This document shows positions 1-5,908 of a DNA stretch of 23,838 bases, in pieces. The notes beneath the pieces were generated by a model, which ran no database searches, was not told the DNA's origin, and saw only the letters and a program-made list of their open reading frames with translations. The stretch is from a virus. A program made the position numbers and the translations under genes. The stretch lies in IMG/VR virus record IMGVR_UViG_3300006802_000573, positions 1-23,838 of that record; one strand, 5' to 3'. Each line of letters opens with the position of its first letter. The stretch's first letter is position 1.

Positions 1-240
1 TCCCACTTCAACTCCAAGGACCTTTTTTGTTTGTATAGGTCTTGTATCATCAACAACCTCCTCATAGGTTATTCTGTTTACTCGGTTATCATATGATATA
101 CCAAGATATTCCCAATTTATACTTTTTTCTCCCAATTTGTCAAGGATCGATTGTTCTAGAGAAACGGCATCATCTTCAGACAAAACTTTAAATTTTGCAT
201 GATGATCGTAAGCCCATATATTTATTAGGAAATTTTTCAT
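1..240 (-). CDS. Hypothetical phage protein, 3' end beyond the window
   Basis: An open frame begins with ATG at 240 and runs off the left edge without a stop for 80 codons. It starts MKNFLINIWAYDHHAKF and is acidic in its middle. It lies downstream of the capsid gene, after a strong hairpin, so it may be expressed by read-through. A weak GA-rich ribosome site (GATAAGAAG) precedes the ATG. I do not recognise the family. The even codon use and position at the end of the head module support a real gene. Confidence 0.6.
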   Translation of the reverse strand, partial: MKNFLINIWAYDHHAKFKVLSEDDAVSLEQSILDKLGEKSINWEYLGISYDNRVNRITYEEVVDDTRPIQTKKVLGVEVG

Positions 241-263
241 CTTCTTATCAATTTATGTTGTAA

Positions 264-289
264 ATGGGGCGATTTTTAGACCGCCCCAT
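264..289 (-). terminator. Perfect 8-bp hairpin after the capsid gene
   Basis: ATGGGGCG (264-271) and CGCCCCAT (282-289) form a perfect 8-bp GC-rich stem with a 10-base loop, 12 bases downstream of the capsid stop codon. No long U tract follows on the minus strand, so it may be a partial terminator or an mRNA 3'-end stabiliser that keeps capsid mRNA abundant relative to the next gene. Confidence 0.6.
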
Positions 290-301
290 AAAATTTAATG
301 A

Positions 302-1213
302 TTACGCACCTTCAACGCCGAAGATACCTCTAGGGTCTGATACGCCGAAGCTGTATCTTTCTCTAGCTTTGTATCTAACGTTTCCAGTATCAAAGTCACC
401 TTCCATTGCAGTTGTCAATGGAGCTCTTGTGAACATTTTCATACCATTTGGTACGTCTGTAATGATGTAGAATGCATCAGAGTCAGTTAAATAGTTATTA
501 ACTCTGTATCCTTGCGGAATCATACCCATAGATACGATTGCATTGATATCATTATCAGCTGTTCCAGTTCTACCTTGAGATTTCATTAATCTCTCAGCTG
601 TGAACTGAAGCTCTTGAGGAATAATCATTTTTACTCCTCTTGCTGCAACTTTAAGACCTCTTTCGTCAGTCATAGCACCTATATCTATAAGTGATTGTTC
701 TAACGAAGTTTCGTTAAGGTCTGCCTGCGTTGTAAGGGTATTTTGAAAAGTACCATTTAACGTAGGGTGAGCTGTATTAAACAAGCTAACTCCATCACCT
801 GAATCAAATGTATCAGTTGATGGTAAACCGTTGATTAAAGGCTCAACAGATTTTACTTGTTTAGCATTACTCATAGATCTAGCTAAAGCTTTTGTGTATC
901 TAGCAGCTAATCTATCGTAGAGGTTATCTTCGATAGCTTCTTCTGTGATAGCAAATGCTAAAGCTACAGTCTCATGTGAGTAACGAGCTGTGAAAGTCTC
1001 TTGTGCATCGTCAAATGCTACTCCAGAACCTTCACCTTTTACTTGTGCGCTTCCGAATCCTGATAACATAACTTCTTCTTCAAAAGCTCTGTCAGATGAT
1101 TCGTTAGTATAAATCTCAGCATGCTGATTTTCATACCTCTTGTATTCCAAGCCGAACAGTGCGTTCAAACCTGGCTCTAGTTCTTTAACTAGTTGTGATC
1201 GTGATATTGCCAT
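302..1213 (-). CDS. Major capsid protein
   Basis: This 303-residue protein is most likely the major head subunit with an HK97-type fold. It begins MAISRSQLVKELEPGLNALF. A central helix-rich part (ITEEAIEDNLYDRLAARYTK, about residues 89-108) precedes FNTAHPTLNG near 145-154 and a C-terminal part with FTRAPLTTAMEGDFDTGN. That arrangement is typical of Mu gpT-like and related capsid proteins of marine phages, and the length suits an HK97-type subunit. It sits last in the head gene order, downstream of the scaffold-like and decoration-like genes and followed by a strong hairpin, as expected for the most abundant product. A ribosome site (AGGAGAA) lies just upstream of the ATG. The fold is assigned by similarity of pattern, not by a search. 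Confidence 0.85.
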   Translation of the reverse strand: MAISRSQLVKELEPGLNALFGLEYKRYENQHAEIYTNESSDRAFEEEVMLSGFGSAQVKGEGSGVAFDDAQETFTARYSHETVALAFAITEEAIEDNLYDRLAARYTKALARSMSNAKQVKSVEPLINGLPSTDTFDSGDGVSLFNTAHPTLNGTFQNTLTTQADLNETSLEQSLIDIGAMTDERGLKVAARGVKMIIPQELQFTAERLMKSQGRTGTADNDINAIVSMGMIPQGYRVNNYLTDSDAFYIITDVPNGMKMFTRAPLTTAMEGDFDTGNVRYKARERYSFGVSDPRGIFGVEGA

Positions 1214-1234
1214 GATTGTTCTCCTATTCTAGGC

Positions 1235-1894
1235 TTAAGCGTCTCTAGTCCATAGAGTTGCTCTGTTATTGAATACAACGACAATGTCTGCACCAGCTGC
1301 AGCTAGATCCTCTTGATTTGGAACTTCTGCTGATCTGATTATTCTAAACGCTCTACCGTCATTATCGGCTTGAATGTCTAGAGTTACGATTGATGTGCCG
1401 TTTTTATGTGAACCGTGGTTGTTAAGATTGCATCTTCCAGCAATGTTAGAGTCAGCCACTGCTGCGTCTGCTCTTACAATGTATTCTTGGAAGGGGTTAT
1501 CATTAACAAAACCAATGCCATCATTATTACCAGTGTTGTTGTTTGTTGCAAAAGTAGTTCCTGACGCTACAAAATTAGCAAATGTTGGTTTGCTAGTTGA
1601 GTTGTCAATATAGAACGCACCATTGAACACTCCTAGGATTGGTTGCACGTTTGAAGCATCCGCATCCCAAGAAGCACCACCAGTTAGACCATCGTCCATA
1701 GTAGCATGAGTTATATCCTGAATGTAGCTCGCATCTCCGCCAGATGAATACTGTAAAGAAACGGGAGCATGACTGTGGATATTTTTACCCAAGCCACTTT
1801 TGATTTTGTATTTAGACTGTCCAGACGTTGCAGGTGTATTCCCCAACGCAAGAGACATTCTAGCACCAAAACCAGTTGTACTTGTGTTAGCCAT
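1235..1894 (-). CDS. Putative head-associated or decoration protein
   Basis: This 219-residue protein is rich in Gly, Ser, Thr and Asn (starts MANTSTTGFGARMSLALGNT) and looks like a beta-rich structural protein. It ends 21 bases before the capsid gene and has a strong AAGGAG site. Proteins of this size and composition are commonly found immediately upstream of the capsid gene in uncultured marine phages, where they are annotated as hypothetical or virion structural. A role as decoration or head protein is inferred from position and composition only. Its 74-base upstream leader can fold into a hairpin (1912-1940). Confidence 0.7.
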   Translation of the reverse strand: MANTSTTGFGARMSLALGNTPATSGQSKYKIKSGLGKNIHSHAPVSLQYSSGGDASYIQDITHATMDDGLTGGASWDADASNVQPILGVFNGAFYIDNSTSKPTFANFVASGTTFATNNNTGNNDGIGFVNDNPFQEYIVRADAAVADSNIAGRCNLNNHGSHKNGTSIVTLDIQADNDGRAFRIIRSAEVPNQEDLAAAGADIVVVFNNRATLWTRDA

Positions 1895-1911
1895 AGTTGT
1901 TTTCTCCTTAT

Positions 1912-1940
1912 GTGCCTGTCTCCGAAAAGACCTCCAGCAC
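1912..1940 (-). promoter_or_regulatory. Hairpin in the leader of the head-associated gene
   Basis: Arms GTGC/GCAC (1912-1915, 1937-1940) enclose GTCT/AGAC (1918-1921, 1928-1931) around a UUUCGG-type loop on the minus-strand RNA. It sits just upstream of the AAGGAG ribosome site of the 1894 gene. It may stabilise or process the mRNA; function is not shown. Confidence 0.3.
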
Positions 1941-1968
1941 GGTTAACGTTAATCGATGATATTTAAAA

Positions 1969-2427
1969 TTACTTTTTCGTACCACCGAAGGTTACACGGG
2001 ATTGCCTTTCAACATTGATAGGCATCCTACTATCCTGCTCCTTCATTAGATCGTTTTTTACTGCTTGATCACGGTCTTGGTGTCTACCAGTCATGTAATC
2101 TTGTCTTTGTTGTGCGATCTCGTTAGGTACCTTCGCAAGCAGAAGGCCACCGACCCCAATCACTCCCTTGTATTTCCCGTCTTCGAGAACAGGATAATCG
2201 CCTGCGTTTTCGACTTCTTCGGCACGAACTAATTCATAACCTTCTCTTAAACGTCCAGTTATATTTTTCGTATCTTGAAATCCTACGACTTCAGCTCTTA
2301 TCCATCTATACCTGAATCCATCAGGTGCAGGGGGTGCATCTAGAGAAGATGGTGGAACCCACACTTTAGGTCTTTCCGACTTTGTTCGTGTTTGGCTCGC
2401 ACGAGAAGTATTTTTATCTTTTTCCAT
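1969..2427 (-). CDS. Conserved phage head-module hypothetical protein
   Basis: This 152-residue protein has a basic, disordered N-terminus, then a segment reading SSLDAPPAPDGFRYRWIRAE (about 27-46) and REGYELVRAEEV (about 61-72), and ends RVTFGGTKK. The pattern of a Pro-rich linker followed by YRWIRAE and a REGYE-V-R motif is familiar from small proteins next to the capsid gene in many marine phages; their function is unknown to me. It lies one base after the stop of the scaffold-like gene, so it is probably translationally coupled to it. Confidence 0.75.
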   Translation of the reverse strand: MEKDKNTSRASQTRTKSERPKVWVPPSSLDAPPAPDGFRYRWIRAEVVGFQDTKNITGRLREGYELVRAEEVENAGDYPVLEDGKYKGVIGVGGLLLAKVPNEIAQQRQDYMTGRHQDRDQAVKNDLMKEQDSRMPINVERQSRVTFGGTKK

Positions 2428-2428
2428 T

Positions 2429-3382
2429 TTACGCTCCTTCCGTGTTTTTCAATTGTTTTGCGTACTCTTCGAGTGGCACTCCTAATTTTTTAGCTATTGC
2501 TACTTGTGAAGAAGTGAGTCTCACAGTTTTGCGACCTGGCTTTACGCTTCTTTGTGCTGAGGCGACCGTTTGCACGGGAGCTGTCGTAGTTGTTTCAGTA
2601 TTACCAAATTTATGGGGAAAGTCAACTCTAATACGTTTATCAACTTCCACATAATACTCGTCAGAGCTAGGATCAAACCCTTCTTTTTCAGTAAGATCCT
2701 TATGTATCTCAAATGCAGTATAAGTCATCGCTCTATCACTACCAAACCAAGTATTTTTTGATGCCCAAGCTTCTGCTCTAGGATCAGGATTATCTGGTTG
2801 TTTTGTAATATCAGGTGCGTTTTGCACTTGAGAAGGTTTTGTTAGTTTATCCTCTTCTACTATCTCCTCTTGCCCTTGTTTTATTTGTTCAAGCTTTGCA
2901 TTTTCAAAGGCTAAAGTTGCAATTCTCTTATTAGCTTCAACTTGAGCTTTAGAATCTCCAGTATCGATCGCAGCAGCTAATTCTTTTTGTGCAGCTTCCA
3001 ACCCTGTTTGAATACTAGTCTCAAATTTTTTAACATAATCAGAATCTGTTTTCTTAAATTTAGATTCTAATTTTTTTCTAGATTCTTCTACACCTTTAGC
3101 ATAATCAAGAGCTGCGTGTTCTCTTCTTTCAGCCTCTCTTAATTTACGAGTTAGTTTTCCTATTCTCGCTTGTACACCTTTGCTGTAGTCTTCTAGTTCA
3201 CCGTCAGATTTTTTTTCATCTAACTTTGTTTCTCTTTCATTTTCAAATGATTTGTCTGTTTCTTGTTCCTTGTTTTCTTCTGGCTGTTCAATTACAGCTT
3301 CTTCTTTTGCTTCTTCAATATCTACCGTAACATCAGATCCTGATGTATCGATGGGTACTGTCTTTTTTTCTTCGTCTGGCAT
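2429..3382 (-). CDS. Putative capsid scaffolding protein
   Basis: This 317-residue protein is highly charged. Residues about 1-70 are very acidic (repeats of Glu/Asp/Lys), and about 75-180 are heptad-like and rich in Lys, Glu, Ala and Leu, consistent with a long coiled coil (RIGKLTRKLREAERREHAAL). A more ordered C-terminal third follows, ending in a basic segment (PGRKTVRLTSSQVAIAKKLG) that could contact the capsid shell. Composition, length and position between the portal and the capsid genes fit a scaffold that directs procapsid assembly. No protease motif was seen. It starts with ATG behind a GGAAGGAG site. The scaffold role is inferred. Confidence 0.65.
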   Translation of the reverse strand: MPDEEKKTVPIDTSGSDVTVDIEEAKEEAVIEQPEENKEQETDKSFENERETKLDEKKSDGELEDYSKGVQARIGKLTRKLREAERREHAALDYAKGVEESRKKLESKFKKTDSDYVKKFETSIQTGLEAAQKELAAAIDTGDSKAQVEANKRIATLAFENAKLEQIKQGQEEIVEEDKLTKPSQVQNAPDITKQPDNPDPRAEAWASKNTWFGSDRAMTYTAFEIHKDLTEKEGFDPSSDEYYVEVDKRIRVDFPHKFGNTETTTTAPVQTVASAQRSVKPGRKTVRLTSSQVAIAKKLGVPLEEYAKQLKNTEGA

Positions 3383-3401
3383 AGTTTACTCCTTCCTATG
3401 A

Positions 3402-3812
3402 TTAAAACTCATGCAATATGTCTTCTGGACTATCTATTGTTGCTAACACTTCATCGTCGTTTAGCAGACGCATTTCCCCACCATCTATCTTGATCCGTGA
3501 TCCAGCGTAACGCGCAAACATTACCCAATCATTGACCTTGCACCATGGACCTTTAGGATATCTCTCCTTATCCTTATAACAATCTGGACCCATAGCTAAA
3601 ACTAAACCAACTTGAGATGCAACTTGTTGCCTTTCTAAAGTTGTTTCAGCTAATACTAATCCACCTTTAGTTTTATCTTTCATTTTAAAAGGTAAAACTA
3701 TCATTCTCCAACCTGTCGGTTTTGGTAATTTTGGTTCTTCTTTTTTCTCTGATTTCTTTACACCAATAAGATCATTGTTTGGTGTTAAGATTGATGACTG
3801 TTCCTTTTTCAT
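3402..3812 (-). CDS. GroES-like co-chaperonin
   Basis: After a 32-residue charged N-terminal extension, the 136-residue protein follows the GroES pattern. There is a first strand (GWRMIVLPFK, about 34-43), then KGGLVLAETTLERQQVAS, which matches the GGLVL plus mobile-loop region contacting GroEL, then VGLVLAMGP, and finally VNDWVMFARYAGSRI with a terminal NDDEVLATI strand. Phage co-chaperonins such as T4 gp31 replace host GroES so that large capsid proteins can fold in the GroEL chamber, and the position among head genes fits that role. The first 41 bases overlap the end of the upstream small gene. The family call is by motif; the capsid substrate is inferred. Confidence 0.8.
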   Translation of the reverse strand: MKKEQSSILTPNNDLIGVKKSEKKEEPKLPKPTGWRMIVLPFKMKDKTKGGLVLAETTLERQQVASQVGLVLAMGPDCYKDKERYPKGPWCKVNDWVMFARYAGSRIKIDGGEMRLLNDDEVLATIDSPEDILHEF

Positions 3813-3999
3813 TTTGCTCCTTATCGTTTAGCAGGTTAGAGATTTCCTGTTTGGTTGCCTCTAGGGCGTTTATCTGTCCTATTATATACTGATACTTTTC
3901 CATATTGTCAACACCTCCTGATGTTACTGTTATGGATAGTGCTTCTATTCTAGTATTTATAAAATTGATTAGTTTTCTTAATACGTTTTCTAATTGCAT
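3772..3999 (-). CDS. Small conserved coiled-coil phage protein
   Basis: This 75-residue protein is mostly helical: MQLENVLRKLINFINTRIEA, then a TSGGVDNMEKYQYIIGQ segment, then a polar helix with LNDKEQNEK. The TVTSGGVDNMEKY sequence resembles a recurrent small protein found beside the portal-to-capsid interval of marine phages, of unknown function. Its stop overlaps the co-chaperonin start by 41 bases in another frame, and its start directly abuts the stop of the next upstream gene, which indicates coupled translation. Confidence 0.7.
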   Translation of the reverse strand: MQLENVLRKLINFINTRIEALSITVTSGGVDNMEKYQYIIGQINALEATKQEISNLLNDKEQNEKGTVINLNTKQ

Positions 4000-4293
4000 T
4001 TAACATTTCCATCTTCTACGAGCCTGCCTTATTCGTGAATTAGGATCAGCTGCAGCTTTTGGAAATTTTTTCATTTGACCTGCACTTCTTGCACAGTACG
4101 ACTTACGTCGGTTTGCAGCTTTTGATCCTGGCTTCACTTTTCCAGTCACGGCTGTTTTTAGTTTTGAACCGGGATTATCTCTTCTATATCGGGCGACCCC
4201 AGCTTTAGTCATCCCTGCTCCAGACTTTGTAGATCTGAAATACTTTTTAGTTTTTGGAGGATTTGTTCCTTTTGAATAATATTCTCTTCTCAT
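4000..4293 (-). CDS. Small basic Cys-containing protein, DUF6321-like
   Basis: This 97-residue, strongly basic protein contains GAGMTKAGVARYRRDNPGSK followed by LKTAVTGKVKPGSKAANRRK and ends DPNSRIRQARRRWKC. That arrangement is characteristic, as I recall it, of the DUF6321-type domain in marine phages and giant viruses. The high Lys/Arg content suggests nucleic-acid binding, perhaps inside the capsid, but no function is established here. It shares one base (TAATG-type overlap) with the gene upstream and belongs to a row of four basic small proteins (4000-5316). Confidence 0.75.
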   Translation of the reverse strand: MRREYYSKGTNPPKTKKYFRSTKSGAGMTKAGVARYRRDNPGSKLKTAVTGKVKPGSKAANRRKSYCARSAGQMKKFPKAAADPNSRIRQARRRWKC

Positions 4294-4547
4294 TATACAA
4301 ATGTTTTTACGTTGGTTGGTTTACCACCGGGATTACCTGCTGATCGTTTTCGTTTGACAGCACTCGCCTTTTGCCCTTTTGTCATCCGTGTGGCTTTTGC
4401 AAGTGGGACGCATTTTGGATATTTCCGTTTCGAGCCTTTGCTTCTCCCGCACGGCTGATACTTTCCGTTCTTCTTCGGTGCTCCAATGTCTACCCATTTT
4501 TCCGCTACCCATTGTCTTAAACCACCTTTTGAAAAGTGTGTACGCAT
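4293..4547 (-). CDS. Small basic protein, DUF5872-like
   Basis: This 84-residue basic protein has WVAEKWVDIGAPKKNGKYQP followed by CGRSKGSKRKYPKCVPLAKA and TKGQKASAVKRKRSA. The WV-D plus CGR and KYPKCVP motifs recur in small phage proteins annotated with DUF5872-like domains. Two Cys (in CGRS and KCVP) could hold a metal or form a disulphide. It shares one base with each neighbour, so the row is read as one coupled unit. The role is unknown; packing or DNA binding in the head is a guess from composition. Confidence 0.75.
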   Translation of the reverse strand: MRTHFSKGGLRQWVAEKWVDIGAPKKNGKYQPCGRSKGSKRKYPKCVPLAKATRMTKGQKASAVKRKRSAGNPGGKPTNVKTFV

Positions 4548-4795
4548 TACGAATTCTTTCCGTAAGCTTTTCCTTTACCTTTTGTAGCTAATTTACACAT
4601 TCCACCACTTCCGTAAGTAATACGAGGTGTATCCATCATCATTCCACCACCCATAGCTTTTTTTCTTTTCTTCTTGCCACCTGGTGTAACTTTGCCTGAA
4701 CATACAGCTGATGCGTACATGTTTGCGTACGCCGAAGGGTACACTTTAAATTTACGCTTTGCTGCTGCTTTACCTCTAGGACATAGTTTTGCCAT
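4547..4795 (-). CDS. Small basic protein with CPRGKAAAKRKF motif
   Basis: This 82-residue protein opens with MAKLCPRGKAAAKRKFKVYP and continues with SAYANMYASAVCSGKVTP, a conserved-looking block seen in small phage proteins, then a basic Gly/Met-rich tail with KKKRKKAMGGGMMMD. It has three Cys (near 5, 32 and 67). It is probably related in ancestry to the two neighbouring basic proteins through this Cys/Lys block, but that needs a profile comparison. It overlaps both neighbours by one base. Confidence 0.7.
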   Translation of the reverse strand: MAKLCPRGKAAAKRKFKVYPSAYANMYASAVCSGKVTPGGKKKRKKAMGGGMMMDTPRITYGSGGMCKLATKGKGKAYGKNS

Positions 4796-5316
4796 TAGAT
4801 TACCTTTTTATTTTTCTTTTTAGGTATTACACCTTTTGCCATTAAAATATCTTTTTGAGTAATCTTACCATCACCAGAATGATCAGGGAACTTGGAACCT
4901 TTTTTAAGAGCAGCTCTACCACCTTTTTTCATGTTTACTAATTTTTTTGCCATCGAAATATCTTTTTCGGAAAATCTACCTGTATCTAAAGGAGTCATTT
5001 CTTTTTCCCCTCTTCTTTTTTTCATGATTTCTTTTAATCTTTCAATTTGTTCTTTAGTTAAACCTCCTTTTGATATGCCCATATCATTATTTAATTTTCT
5101 AATTCGATCTGCTGCAAGTGTAACTTTACTTTTGATCTCACCCATTCTACCACTGTCTGCTCCACCACCTTTGTTAGCAAACATTCTCTTTTTAGGTTTT
5201 TCTTTTTTAACTTTTTTCTTAGGTCCAAAAGTTTCCATTATTTTTGCAATGTTGGATTTTCTTTTAGATGGATTAGTTCCATTTCTTAAATTTTGTCTGT
5301 AATATTTGTTAGCCAT
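4795..5316 (-). CDS. Lys-rich protein with an EF-hand-like loop
   Basis: This 173-residue protein is dominated by Lys (NIAKIMETFGPKKKVKKEKP) with internal segments such as LTKEQIERLKEIMKKRRGEK. Near the C-terminus the sequence FPDHSGDGKITQKDILMAKG matches a calcium-binding EF-hand or dockerin-like loop, with D-x-S-x-D-x-K-x-T-x-x-D spacing. A partial echo, FSEKDISMAKKLVNMKKGG, lies about 25 residues before it, suggesting an internal repeat. Marine phage virion proteins often carry this DHSGDGKIT block. Its function is unknown. It is coupled by a one-base overlap to the membrane protein upstream. Confidence 0.7.
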   Translation of the reverse strand: MANKYYRQNLRNGTNPSKRKSNIAKIMETFGPKKKVKKEKPKKRMFANKGGGADSGRMGEIKSKVTLAADRIRKLNNDMGISKGGLTKEQIERLKEIMKKRRGEKEMTPLDTGRFSEKDISMAKKLVNMKKGGRAALKKGSKFPDHSGDGKITQKDILMAKGVIPKKKNKKVI

Positions 5317-5702
5317 TATTTTTTGCCTCCGTTTTTAAAAATCTGTGTACCCTTTATACCATAAATGCTCGCCACGACAAGGATCCATAAATTTGTAAAC
5401 CATTTCGGGAGCTCTGAGAACATCTCGAAGAACAATTTTACCTTGTCCATAGCGGTTGGATCATCCGATACGACTGCCCAAGCCAAAATTACCACGGGCA
5501 AACTTAAAATTATCAAAACTGCCTCGTCTTTCCAGTCCGATTGTCTGGCCTCAAGTAGTTTTCCTTGGTAAGCTTCCTTACCTTCGGCCATACGAGACGC
5601 ATGCATCAGTTGTGCATCCGACATTGCCATTTTAGTCTTCTGCTTGTTAGCATAAATCTTACTTCCAGCAGAAACGGCTAGTTTAATCGCCTGAAACCAC
5701 AT
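5316..5702 (-). CDS. Small membrane protein in the virion gene cluster
   Basis: This 128-residue protein has an N-terminal helical region (residues 1-55), then two hydrophobic stretches, about 61-78 (AVLIILSLPVVILAWAVV) and about 102-117 (FTNLWILVVASIYGIKG), separated by a polar FFEMFSELPKW segment. Two membrane spans are likely, which is compatible with a holin-like, membrane-penetrating or assembly role; none is shown. It lies two bases downstream of the stop of the 59-residue gene. It is a recurrent type of hypothetical protein next to portal genes in marine phages. Confidence 0.65.
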   Translation of the reverse strand: MWFQAIKLAVSAGSKIYANKQKTKMAMSDAQLMHASRMAEGKEAYQGKLLEARQSDWKDEAVLIILSLPVVILAWAVVSDDPTAMDKVKLFFEMFSELPKWFTNLWILVVASIYGIKGTQIFKNGGKK

Positions 5703-5704
5703 AA

Positions 5705-5884
5705 TTATACTACTATTGCAGTTTTTCTTTTTCCAGCAAGCATTCTTTTAGTGCCATTTACCTTAACCACGTCGGGTTTAGCAATATAATTGAAAGCACC
5801 ATCAGCAGTTGTCTTAGATCTTGGATCTATTTCAACACTTTGCTCTGGAACAGAACTAACTTTTGCTTTTTTATAGTTCATCAT
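5705..5884 (-). CDS. Small conserved phage protein, 59 residues
   Basis: ATG at 5884 is preceded by an AAGGAGC ribosome site; a second ATG follows directly (MMNYKKAKVS). The frame continues through DPRSKTTADGAFNYIAKPDV to GKRKTAIVV and a TAA at 5705. It sits between the portal and the membrane protein and has the codon pattern of its neighbours. Short proteins with a TTADGAFNYI-type block beside the portal are typical of marine phages. The function is unknown. Confidence 0.7.
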   Translation of the reverse strand: MMNYKKAKVSSVPEQSVEIDPRSKTTADGAFNYIAKPDVVKVNGTKRMLAGKRKTAIVV

Positions 5885-5908
5885 AGTTTTTTGCTCCTTG
5901 TTTTTTTA

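Noticed and set aside
264-470. Plus-strand frame of 68 codons across the capsid gene end
   Set aside because: It is antisense to the capsid protein and includes the terminator hairpin; a shadow.
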